Source of the DNA: Nematostella vectensis
Lineage: Eukaryota > Cnidaria > Anthozoa > Actiniaria > Edwardsiidae
Direction of reading: 5' to 3'
Assembly (NCBI RefSeq): GCF_932526225.1
Contig: NC_064036.1
Span: 10,967,181-11,031,180, forward strand
DNA: 64,000 nt
Shown: piece after piece, positions 1 to 9,774 of the stretch
Position numbering within the stretch: position 1 is the first letter of the stretch
How the letters are laid out: each line of letters begins with the position of its first letter
Notes under the pieces: model-generated
The model's input: only the letters and a program-made list of their open reading frames with translations
Told to the model about the DNA's origin: nothing
The model's database searches: none
Made by a program: the position numbers and the translations under genes

Positions 1-318
1 CTAGACCACTCTGATATGTAGCCAAATCTGACAATAAACGTCCCATGGAGATACTGCAAAGGCATGAAAAACAATCCCTGTTTGTTCTTTCGGAGGTGAA
101 TAGATTTTTATCAGAGAACTCCCTCCCTTTCACTCCCCCCTGGAAAAATAAGGTCCACTTTTTCAGATTCCGCACCCCCCCCCCCAAATAAAAATCCTGG
201 GTACGGGCCTGCTGTCTGCCTTTTGTTTGTCCTCTCCTTCTGTCTGAACTTTAGTTTGCCTTTTTGACCACCTGCTAATCTATATGTCTCACCACCGACC
301 ATTAATCATTCCTTGCAG
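1..318 (+). other. Intron preceding the C2B exon
   Basis: Non-coding sequence upstream of the acceptor at 317-318. It contains a short C-tract around 175-185 and a pyrimidine-rich stretch before the acceptor. I see no exon or RNA gene in it. Confidence 0.5.
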
Positions 319-632
319 ATCCTTTCGTCAAGATAGCATTCTCAATCGGTAACAAAGTCATGAAAACCAAGAAGACCGCTGTACACCAAGACACAGTCAA
401 CCCGATGTTCAACGACGCCTTTAACTACACCGTGACCGAGGACGACCTGGGCACGAGTTCCCTGCTGGTGTCGGTTTGGCACAGCGGGGGAGGGGTGCGG
501 GAAGATAAGCTGATTGGGCGGGTCCTCTTGGGCGGGATGATGTATGCACGGGGGAAGGAGTGTGAACACTGGACAGAGATGATGACAAACCCAAGAAAAA
601 TGATCAAATACTGGCATCCGCTTGGCCCTTAA
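319..632 (+). CDS. Synaptotagmin-like protein, terminal C2B exon (partial)
   Basis: This is the last coding exon of a gene entering from the left edge. It follows a clear acceptor (ccttgcag) and begins with two bases completing a codon, then reads PFVKIAFSIGNKVMKTKKT and continues to a TAA at 630-632. The features are those of a C2B domain end in synaptotagmins: a DPFVK-type strand, a K-rich stretch, the NPMFNDAF motif, LIGRVLLG, and a C-terminal HWTEMM...NPRK...YWHPL, where the WHxL ending is typical of synaptotagmin C2B. Such domains bind Ca2+ and anionic phospholipids in membrane trafficking. The Ca2+-binding loops lie partly upstream, so calcium dependence cannot be judged. Doc2, rabphilin or another tandem-C2 protein is possible, but the WHPL end favours synaptotagmin. 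Confidence 0.85.
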
Positions 633-741
633 TAACAGGCATTGCCTTATGTATGGTGGCAGGTGGCAGAGAGTCAGAGGCCGAGTTACTTCACTCCGTG
701 ACGTACCGGTGTCGTGAATGTTACAGAGGTTAAGAGTATTT

Positions 742-1135
742 GGCAAACTCGCAAACTAATAACCAAGAACGCCGAAAACATAATTTGCCCCGTCAATGAA
801 ACATTCTGACAATTGGCTAGCCCGTTTGCAAACTAATAACAAGAACGCCGAAAACATAATTTGCCCCGTCAATGAAATATTCTGACAATTGGTTAGCCCG
901 TTTGGAAACTAATAACAAGAACGCCGAAAACATAATTTGCCCCGTCAATGAAATATTCTGACAATTGGTTAGCCCGTTTGGAAACTAATAACAAGAACGC
1001 CGAAAACATAATTTACCCCGTCAATTAAATATTCTGACAATTGGTTAGCCCGTTTGCGAACTAATAAAAAGAACGCCGAAGACATAATTTGCCCCGTCAA
1101 TGAAATATTCTGACAATTGGTTAGCCCGTTTGCAG
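742..1135. repeat. 76-bp tandem repeat array, about 5 copies
   Basis: Direct repeats with a 76-bp period. The anchor tagcccgtttg recurs at about 818, 894, 970, 1046 and 1122. Copies are more than 90 percent alike by eye and include the shared core aagaacgccgaaaacat. It lies about 110 bp downstream of the synaptotagmin-like stop codon, so part may be in its 3' UTR. Short ORFs across it are repeat translations and are not annotated. Confidence 0.9.
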
Positions 1136-1396
1136 GGGTGAACAGCGTATTTATAGCGGTAGAAACATGAGGTGAGACCGCCGGCATCTTTGAATTGCAA
1201 CGTGATAGTCCTTACGTGCGGGATACCGAGAGCTGTCAAAATGATCAAAGGACATTCACGTCACCGGGGCTCACGAAATAAACTTATATTAAAGACAAAA
1301 GTGACGGGAGCTATCCTGGTAGAGGAAGCTTACGGCTTCTTTACTCACTAAAAAAAATAATTAAAACTAGCAAGTAACAAATTATAACAATAGTCA

Positions 1397-2655
1397 TCAG
1401 TATGCAATCATACCAGAGTAGCAATCATCAAGGTGTCAATCATACCATAGCAACAGTCATCAAGGTGTCAATCATACCATAGCAACAGTCATCAAGGTGT
1501 CAATCATACCATAGCAACAGTCATCAAGGTGTCAATCATACCATAGTAACAGTCATCAAGGTGTTACTCATACCATAGCAACAGTCATCAAGGTGTCAAT
1601 CATACCATAGCAACAGTCATCAAGGTGTCAATCATACCAGAGCAACAGTCATCAAGGTGTTACTCATACCAGAGCAACAGTCATCAAGGTGTTACTCATA
1701 CCATAGCAACAGTCATCAAGGTGTCAATCATACCATAGCAACAGTCATCAAGGTGTCAATCATACCATAGCAACAGTCATCAAGGTGTCAATCATACCAT
1801 AGCAACAGTCATCAAGGTGTTACTCATACCAGAGCAACGGTCATCAAGGTGTTAATCATACAGAGCAACAGTCATCAAGGTGTTAATCATACCATAGCAA
1901 CAGTCATCAAGGTGTTACTCATACCAGAGCAACAGTCATCAAGGTGTTACTCATACCATAGCAACAGTCATCAAGGTGTTACTCATACCAGAGCAACAGT
2001 CATCAAGGTGTCAATCATACCATAGCAACAGTAATCAAGGTGCCAATCATACCAGAGTAGCAATCATCAAGGTGTCAATCATACCATAGCAACAGTAATC
2101 AAGGTGTCAATCATACCAGAGTAGCAATCATCAAGGTGTCAATCATACCACAGCAACAGTAATCAAGGTGTCAATCATACCAGAGCAACAGTAATCAAGG
2201 TGTTACTCATACCATAGCAACAGTCATCAAGGTGTTACTCATACCAGAGCAACAGTCATCAAGGTGTCAATCATACCATAGCAACAGTAATCAAGGTGCC
2301 AATCATACCAGAGCAACAGTCATCAAGGTGTCAATCATGCCATAGCAACAGTAATCAAGGTGTCAATCATACCAGAGTAGCAATCATCAAGGTGTTACTC
2401 ATACCATAGCAGCAATCACCAAGGTGTCAATCATACCATAGCAGCAATCATCAAGGTGTCAATCATACCATAGCAACAGTAATCAAGGTGACATATATAC
2501 CATAGCAGCAATCACCAAGGTGTCAATCATACCATAGCAGCAATCATCAAGGTGTCAATCATACCATAGCAACAGTATTCAAGGTGTCATATATACCATA
2601 GAACAGTCATAAAGATGTCAATCATAGAATAGCAGCAATTATCAAGGTAATTATA
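1397..2655. repeat. 32-bp minisatellite, about 39 copies
   Basis: A long head-to-tail array with consensus built on ccatagcaacagtcatcaag followed by gtgtcaatcata (32 bp). Variants are mixed through the array (ccagagcaac, gttactcata, gtaatcaagg), and higher-order alternation suggests repeated unequal exchange. There are no unique spacers, so it is not a CRISPR array. Degenerate copies mark the right end around 2580-2655. Confidence 0.95.
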
Positions 2656-3151
2656 TCATAACGACATTTATCAAAATTACACACAAAAACGACCAGGTCT
2701 ATTTTGAATTAAGGTAGATGGGTTTATTTTTGTCAATTATTATGTAAATAAGTTAATCAATATACACATAAATTATTTTTCAACATCACTATTTTGGTAC
2801 AACTACTAATTTCTGCAGACTCTTAGAAATAGGTAGAGTACACAAATGAGTATGTATATTTAAACTTTCAATAGGTAAAGTAGGTTATAAACTATATAGC
2901 AGGATTAAAATAGACATAGCTTCACTAAGTGGAGCAATTAGCTAATTCAAGTAGATATTGCGTGTACACTTTTATTCCCATTAACTGTATTGTTATTTCG
3001 CGCATAGAATCAAAAAGCCCAAACTGTTGCGATCTCGTACCAGAACAATGAATACAATACACCAAAAACTGTAAATCGACTCTGCCAAATTTTCGTCTTT
3101 AATAAGACTTCTTCAGGGCAGACTTGTTTCGCGCGGCATAGTACGCACAAC
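2656..3151. other. Gene-free AT-rich stretch
   Basis: AT-rich sequence between the minisatellite and the stop codon of the intronless gene on the minus strand. It probably includes that gene's 3' UTR. I see no coding exon, RNA gene or obvious repeat. Confidence 0.4.
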
Positions 3152-4783
3152 CTAGTCCCAGGCCTCGACTTTGAACCGGACCGATTTCTGCGCACGCAGC
3201 CTGGGCGTAGTAGCGTCATTGAGCGCATGCTCCTCCTCGTGTATGGTGCTGTGCAAAAGGTGCGTGTTATCACTTAGCGTCCTTGACACAAGATTGCGCC
3301 TCCTGGTCAGCGCAGCGGCGGGGTTCATCAGAGGTCTGCTCGGCGCGGTTTTAGCAGGTCCCGAATCAATACTTGGACCTGCTAGTGGTCTCTCAAACGC
3401 TTTCACTGCCATGACTTTACGAGTGACGCGCGCAAGCCCAAGTTTGCGGACGCAAGGTTTTGCTGATTCCGCCACTTGGCTGTCCTTTGTTTGTTCTTCA
3501 TTCCCATCATCCTCACTTTGCCGTGTGTGAGGCATGTTCCCAGGGTCCGATATCGACCTTCCTCGTACGGACACTAGCCTATTTACGTTGATAGTTTTAC
3601 GCGTAAGGCTTCGGAATTTGGACAGTCCAGTTTTTGGCGTATCCTCCTCGCTTTCTTTCTCCTCATCTTTCTGGGCTTCCTGTGGTGCTCTGCTAAGGTT
3701 GATAGGCTTGTGCATGTTGTGAATGGCGTCTGTGCTTAGGTTATTTCCCCTGGACTTGAGACCCTTCAGCAGAGCTGTGGCAATAATAGAATGCCCAATT
3801 TGTCGGAATTTTCCTTTGATGCGCAATGTCTCCTCCATGGTAAGGCTTATTTCCACCTGCTCTAATGAATCAACACGATTTAGAGCGCGCTGGGCTTCTA
3901 TCGATGAGATTTCGATGGAGCCCCTTCGAAGTCGTGCACCTGAAGTCATAGACGTCTCCGCTCTAGGCGGAATGGGAGAAATCGCGTCTTTCTTATTGAT
4001 TATTGCAGATTTAGAGCGATTTGGATGCTCGCCCTCGCAAGGGTTACCAGACGGTAGTAAAAGTCGATATTTCTTTTGGACTCGGTGGATTTGTGCTTTT
4101 GGACTCGGTGGATTCGTATCAATAGGTGGTAGAGAACAATCCACAGTACTCCCATCGACATGAGTAGGCATTTGGAGACACGATTTTAGCTTTTGCGACG
4201 ATACCGATCTTTCTGATGTCAAACCAAAATTATCCACAGAAATTTTCGTCTCATTCCCCCGGTTTTGAAACCTCCCAGAGGTTGAACCATTGACAGACCT
4301 TGTGTATGCATTTTTACGTAAACTCGAGTTGTTCGTGCGTACTCCATCTCGGGTGGTGTTTAAGGTCTCTTGGTGAGGTCTCTGTCCCGCTGATCTACCA
4401 CCGGCGTTACTACTCCATCCTTTTCTCCTCCACACGGAGCCACCTCTTGTCGTACTCTCGCTAGAGTACATCACTTTAACTTTCCCTGGCCTTTGACTGG
4501 TCGCACGCACCATCTTGGATACTGAATTCCCTGGGCCCGCAACCTCGGCGTGGTCAGTATCGGTCTCTTGCAACTCCGTCCTTAGCACTCTTTGTTTTGG
4601 AGGTTTTCGGATCTGCATCAGAGTGGCCCTAACTTTGGATATTTCCCGGAGCTCCTTCTCGATCAGTTTCCCCTCTCGCTGGATCATACTAATATGCTTT
4701 TTCAAAGCGATATCCTGCATAAGGTTTCTATGCTGCGCCACATTATTACAGTCAATCCTGGACATGTGCTTGGACCGGTCCAT
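3152..4783 (-). CDS. Unrecognised intronless basic protein, 543 aa
   Basis: A single uninterrupted reading frame from ATG at 4783 to TAG at 3152. A longer version would begin at a TTG at 4795; the first in-frame ATG is the reasonable eukaryotic start, with an in-frame TAA upstream at 4829-4831. The N-terminus (MDRSKHMSRIDCNNVAQHR) is followed by a short probable coiled coil at about residues 26-58 (KKHISMIQREGKLIEKEL). The rest is low-complexity, rich in Ser, Arg, Thr and Lys, with many RRG/SRK patches typical of disordered, phosphorylatable proteins, and ends KSVRFKVEAWD. I recognise no domain. The region is more GC-rich than its flanks, which supports real coding. It could be a lineage-restricted protein or a retrocopy. 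No neighbouring gene suggests a role. Confidence 0.6.
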   Translation of the reverse strand: MDRSKHMSRIDCNNVAQHRNLMQDIALKKHISMIQREGKLIEKELREISKVRATLMQIRKPPKQRVLRTELQETDTDHAEVAGPGNSVSKMVRATSQRPGKVKVMYSSESTTRGGSVWRRKGWSSNAGGRSAGQRPHQETLNTTRDGVRTNNSSLRKNAYTRSVNGSTSGRFQNRGNETKISVDNFGLTSERSVSSQKLKSCLQMPTHVDGSTVDCSLPPIDTNPPSPKAQIHRVQKKYRLLLPSGNPCEGEHPNRSKSAIINKKDAISPIPPRAETSMTSGARLRRGSIEISSIEAQRALNRVDSLEQVEISLTMEETLRIKGKFRQIGHSIIATALLKGLKSRGNNLSTDAIHNMHKPINLSRAPQEAQKDEEKESEEDTPKTGLSKFRSLTRKTINVNRLVSVRGRSISDPGNMPHTRQSEDDGNEEQTKDSQVAESAKPCVRKLGLARVTRKVMAVKAFERPLAGPSIDSGPAKTAPSRPLMNPAAALTRRRNLVSRTLSDNTHLLHSTIHEEEHALNDATTPRLRAQKSVRFKVEAWD

Positions 4784-4831
4784 GACGATCAACAACCCTC
4801 TTTCCCTTAGGAGAGTGAAGTATACAACTTA

Positions 4832-5829
4832 AACTTCAGAAGTAACTTTTAGTCATATCGCAACTGTAAGACTTGTCCACGATAACTGTTTGATATAACA
4901 ATGCACTACAAATGGTTGTTAAGAGAACATTAATATGTTAATTGTGGAAGAGGATCGTATTGTGATTCCAGTCCCTTAGGGGTGGTGCCATTGTCTTGTC
5001 GGGTTCTCACAATAGAGACCTGAGCACATCGTTAAGCCCCATCAATAAAAGCGATGAGGTTTATTCGAGCACTCACGATCAATTAATGGTCGTATAAACA
5101 AGTTAAATTATTAGTGAGTACACGATGAACTGTTTACGTCACATCCGGCTACACCATACTTTTGTTTAATTTATAAGTACACCTGACGTCAATTGCAGTC
5201 TTCTTCGAGAGCGAAAGAACGTGAAAAATAAAAATTAGCATAACTTTTGAAGTTACCAAGTCAAGGTTGTGTTGTAAATGGTTCAGTTTCAGGCCTGACA
5301 TTTGTTTTGTTTTCTTTTTGGAAAGGCGAAAAAATCCGCTAGACCCAGGCTCGAAAAAGAAGCAAACTCGATATCAAATTCAAACCAGAGATTATTTAGA
5401 AAGAGTGTTCAACTCGAGCGTCTTGGTCTAACACGCAGTTTCCGATACCTCTGGAAGGAGGGGTACTTTTGTCTGGATCATTATTTGTTTCGAGGCTCCC
5501 TTTTGCGACAGGCGCGGAGTAAGAAAAACTGAAAAGAAAAGGCGCTGTGAACGACTTCTAAATATATTTTCATCTGTACTTCTATCAGGATGGAAAAGTC
5601 AATGTTTACCGGTTGACTTTTTTTTATAATCATTCTTCAACAAAGGTTCTTTTTTTTCTTAAAAGATAATTTTTAAACACAGGCTCTATTTCAATTCGAT
5701 GCGGTCATAAGATCCTCCTCGTAGTGCGCGAAGCTATCTTCAACACTCTTTTGCAGACGTGTAGAAGACCACACACGGCGTTGGCCTCATCCGGGTCATT
5801 GCTGAAGGCAAGAAGCGCGCGGTGCCCAA
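4832..5829. other. Intergenic region upstream of the intronless gene
   Basis: AT-rich DNA with TGACGTCA-like half sites near 5126 and 5184 and no convincing exon. Part of it is presumably the promoter and 5' UTR of the minus-strand gene. A 76-codon ORF at 5302-5532 has no recognisable features. Confidence 0.35.
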
Positions 5830-6022
5830 GGCACTGATAGAGTAACCACATGGCCTTGCCAAAGCGCCCCACTGATAGAGTAACTACATGGCCTCGCCAA
5901 AGCGCCCCACTGATAGAGTAACCACATGGCCTTGCCAAAGCGCCCCACTGATAGAGTAACCACATGGCCTTGCCAAAGCGCCCCACTGATAGAGTAACCA
6001 CATGGCCTTGCCAAAGCGCCCA
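5830..6022. repeat. 38-bp tandem repeat, about 5 copies
   Basis: Direct repeats of a 38-bp unit starting cactgatagagtaaccacat, ending at about 6022 where a truncated copy meets the left end of the inverted-repeat element. The copies are nearly identical, so the array is recent. Confidence 0.9.
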
Positions 6023-6047
6023 CAGCACCGCAACCCAACACCACACA

Positions 6048-8478
6048 GTAATAACACCCATAAATGTTATAACAACCATAAATGTAATAAACAGTCAACC
6101 ATAAATGTAAGAACGCGTCGCCCATAAATGTCATAAACCACGTTAACCATAAATGCAATAACACGTCGCCCATAAATGTTATAACCTATAATATTGACTC
6201 GTAAAAACAACCTTAGACAACCAAACTTGGCAGATGTCTTGTAGATGTCAAGGGGGGTGCAACGGTATGTCAACTCAGGATGACGTCATCGATGACGTCA
6301 TTGAAAACGGCAATACTCATATCTCATCATAGAAACATCATTAGGCGGTCTAACTTGACAGATGTCATTTAGGTGTGAAGTGGGTGTGCAACATTATGCA
6401 TATAATAAGTCAATCACATCAGTAAATCGCGGGCAGCCCGCGGGGGACTCTCCAGAAAAGTAGACGGGGCGATCGACCTACCTTTAAGCGTATACATTTT
6501 TTACCAACTGCTATCCTTTAGAGGATTTTTAAGACTTTTTTTTTCCAATTCTGCTAGTCTCACGCTAATGGTGGCCCTTATCGCCCGAAATGTATTTACA
6601 ATAAACCACAATTTAACTAATCGGTTGATACTTCCGGCTCTATTGTCTGTAATAATTAATACAGGCTCTATCAGCTAAATGAAACAGCATTTTTCTGGCA
6701 ATACTAAATAGAAAACGTCAACAAAATAGTTTACAAGATAAACCACAACATCCAGGCCCGTATTTTATCGCGCGCGAATCCCAATTGCTGCGACTTCCCA
6801 GTCGTGAGTCGCGATCGAAAACTACGACAAGAGTATGATCCAGCAGGACTATGAGGTTTCATTTCTCCTTGTACCCCAAAGATTTCAAAGGCTCTCCTAT
6901 ATCTTCTGTCACCAAGTCCTTTTTCTGCCGAAATTTTACGGTGCTTCCCTGCAAACTTGGTATTCGATTCATTGTTTAGAACGAGAGATCAATCAACAAG
7001 AGCTGCAAATGTGAATTATTTTACTGTATAGTGTGTACGGGAAAAAAATGACCGTTTTATTTCCTTTGAAAATAAAAAGAATTATGATTAGAACTATGAA
7101 ATAATGATGGAATGTGCATTCTTTGTGGAATTAAAGCGCAACAAAGCCGAAGTAAAACACTTTAACACAATCGCGCATAAACCATAGAATTGGAATATGT
7201 TATCTGCAGAGCCCGCTAAACGCAGTTCGATTTTCCTTGGAAACCTATTTCCCATTGACTTCCATTCACATTGGATGCGACGGCTGGTCTCTATCACCCC
7301 AACGTCAGGCCTTCATTGACTACGCGCTAATCCCAAACCAGACGACGGTCTTGAATCCGCTGAGGTCGCGTGTAATGACAATGAGTTTAATTTGGATAAC
7401 ATAGAATTTACAGCTGTTCTTGATGACGTCATCGATTACGTCGTGTCGAGGCACCATATCGTTTCATCCCCCTTGACACCTACATGACATGCCAAGTTAG
7501 ACCGCCTTATGTTTCAATTATGAGATATGTGTATTGCCGTTGGATAGTGACGTCATCGATGAGGTCATGCCCAGTTGACATATCTTTGCACTCCCCTTAA
7601 CATCTTCATGACATCTGCCAAGATAGACCGCCTTATGATGTTTCAATGATGAGAATTGAGTATTGCCGTTTTTAGTCACGTCATCGATGACGTCATGCTC
7701 AGTTGACATATCAGTTGCACCTCCCTTGACACCTACATGACATCTGCCAAGATAGACCGCCTTATAATGTTTCAATTATGAGATATGTGTATTGCCGTTG
7801 GATAGTGATGTCATCGATGACGTCATGCCCAGTTGACATATCAGTTGCACCCCCCTTGACACCTATATGACATCTGCCAAGGTAGACTGCCTTATGATGT
7901 TTTTATGATGGGATATGAGTATTGCCGTTTTTAGTGACGTCATCGATGACGTCATGCTCAGTTGACATATCAGTTGCACCCCCCTTGACACCTACATGAC
8001 ATCTGCCAAGTAAGACTGCCTTATGATGTTTCTTTGATGAGATAAGAGTATTGCCGTTTTTAGTGACGTCATCGATGACGTCATGCTCAGTTGACATATC
8101 GTTGCACCCCCCTTGACACCAACATGACATCTGTCAAGTTTGGTTGCCTAATGTTGTTTCTATGAGTCGAAATTATAAGTTAAAAAATTTATGGGCGACG
8201 TCTTATTACATTTATGGTTAACGTGGTTTATAACATTTATGGGCGACGTGTTCTTACATTTATGGTTGACGGTTTATTACATTTATAGGCGATGTGTTAT
8301 TACATTTATGGTTGTTATAACATTTATTGGTGACGTGTTCTTACATTTATGGTTGACTGTTTATTACATTTATGGGCGATGTGTTATTACATTTATGGTT
8401 GTTATAACATTTATGGGTGACTGTTATTACATTTATGGTTGTTATAACATTTATGGGTGTTATTACATTTATGGGTGA
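6048..8478. mobile_element. Fold-back-type element with long inverted arms made of tandem subrepeats
   Basis: The left arm (about 6048-6420) and right arm (about 7420-8478) are inverted copies of one another. The outer part of each arm is a mosaic of short cataaatgt / acatttatg units (left 6048-6190, right 8190-8478). The inner part carries a ~129-bp unit containing ttgacacctacatgacatct, ttgacatatcagttgcaccc and a CRE-rich palindrome. That unit appears about 1.5 times on the left and 6 times on the right (cagttgac anchors at 7572, 7700, 7830, 7959, 8088). The ~1-kb core (6420-7420) has no ORF above 85 codons, so no transposase is encoded. This organisation matches fold-back elements such as Drosophila FB or Galileo; it is presumably mobilised in trans. 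The arm asymmetry suggests expansion of the right arm. Confidence 0.75.
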
Positions 8479-9585
8479 TACAAAAGATAGTGTAGATAAA
8501 GGAATAGGAAGGGGAAGCTGGGAGACAGAGGAGAGTGATCGAGGGCAGGGAGAGAGAGGATGCAAGAGGGAAAGTGAATGAGGAGGTGGAGGGCGAGTAA
8601 TAAAAACGAGGTTTAGCGATTTCCCTCCCGCCGTCTCCAATCCAAGGTGCTATTTTTCGGACTCGGTTAGGGACGTTGTTGAGGGGGTCGATAGGTGATA
8701 CAAAGGTGCTGTGGCATCTATAACTTTTTATCAAATGCCAGCTTACGGATTAATCTAGAACAGCAGTCGCGTGAGACGTGCCAAGAGCGGCCCTCTGCTT
8801 CTGGCTTCTTTCCGTCGTCTGGTGCATTGACCGCGGTAATTGACATCTAGGTTACGATGATCGCTCTCTGTAACAGATGCCGGATGAACACCGTCCATGT
8901 AATCTCGCATCCATCTATTGCCTATCGCCAGGCGCGAACAACGTTCCAAAACTTGGAGTCGCCAGTTACTATATTACTTGAGCAATTTGAATCACACGAT
9001 TTGGGTTAAAATGGTTTGATAGTGTCATCGTTGCATGATTAAGAAAGCACTTTACAGGTCATTAACAGAGCTATCGAGCCCTAAGGGCATAATGCCGGGA
9101 TGCTGTTCTTGGCACATGGTTTCCCTGGAGGACTTTGTCTGCCGTTCAACTGCGCAGAACTTAACACCTTTAAAAGCCGCATTTCTGGGGGCTCGCTGCG
9201 AGGGTGCATTTGCGGTTTTCGCGTGGTGTTTGAGAGGCTGGATGAGCAGTAGAGCCAAGACGTGTGCGCTATGATGGTTGGATCTCTCATCGGCTCACTC
9301 GACCCTGGGCATCACATTGGATCCGCGTCACGCGCGACACGTCGAGCGACAAGTACATCATATAATGATATAAGTCCATGTGACTTTATAAATGTTGGTG
9401 GGGCATCTTAGTTGTCAAAGCAAACAGCGAAATGCAAATGGCAGTTCCATGGCCTAAGTCGTCTGGGTATTTATTATTTGTAAGAATAAAGAAGTAAGTA
9501 AAAAAAATGGCATGCTTTATTTTTCACGTGCCTATGTTGTATTAAAAAAGATCTGTACATTTTCTAGCTGCCACTGGCCAGACGG
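8479..9585. other. Intergenic stretch, no gene seen
   Basis: It starts with a purine-rich tract (8480-8600) next to the fold-back element. Short ORFs at 9035-9274 and on the opposite strand overlap each other and show no domain. I see no reliable exon or RNA. Confidence 0.3.
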
Positions 9586-9774
9586 TTAAAACCTAGCCTA
9601 CTTGTAGGCTTTGATAGTTTTTCCGGCACGAAAACCCCGAAAACACGAAGTTCGCATACCACGGCCGCCATCTTGGATAACGCGCTCCGCAGGGGGAGAA
9701 AGGTATGCAAACTTCGTGTTTTCGGGGTTTTCGTGCCGGAAAAACTATCAAAGCCTACAAGTAGGCTAGTTTAA
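9586..9774. mobile_element. TTAA-flanked hairpin MITE, ~185 bp
   Basis: A nearly perfect inverted repeat: left arm 9591-9660 starting acctagcctacttgtaggc, right arm 9702-9770 ending gcctacaagtaggctagt. The arms are about 70 bp with one 2-bp difference at the tip and one mismatch inside; the spacer is about 41 bp and includes gccgccatcttgg. TTAA occurs at both ends (9586-9589 and 9771-9774), matching the target-site duplication of piggyBac-type transposons. It has no coding capacity. The piggyBac assignment rests only on TTAA. Confidence 0.75.

Noticed and set aside
1397-2655. Possible CRISPR-like array of regular repeats
   Set aside because: Units are contiguous with no unique spacers and the context is eukaryotic; it is a minisatellite.
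4784-4795. TTG start extending the 543-aa protein by four residues
   Set aside because: Eukaryotic initiation at TTG is unlikely when an ATG follows immediately.
5705-6273. Overlapping minus-strand ORFs with repeated LLYQWGALARPCG-type sequence
   Set aside because: They are reading frames through the 38-bp array and the cataaatgt repeats of the fold-back element.
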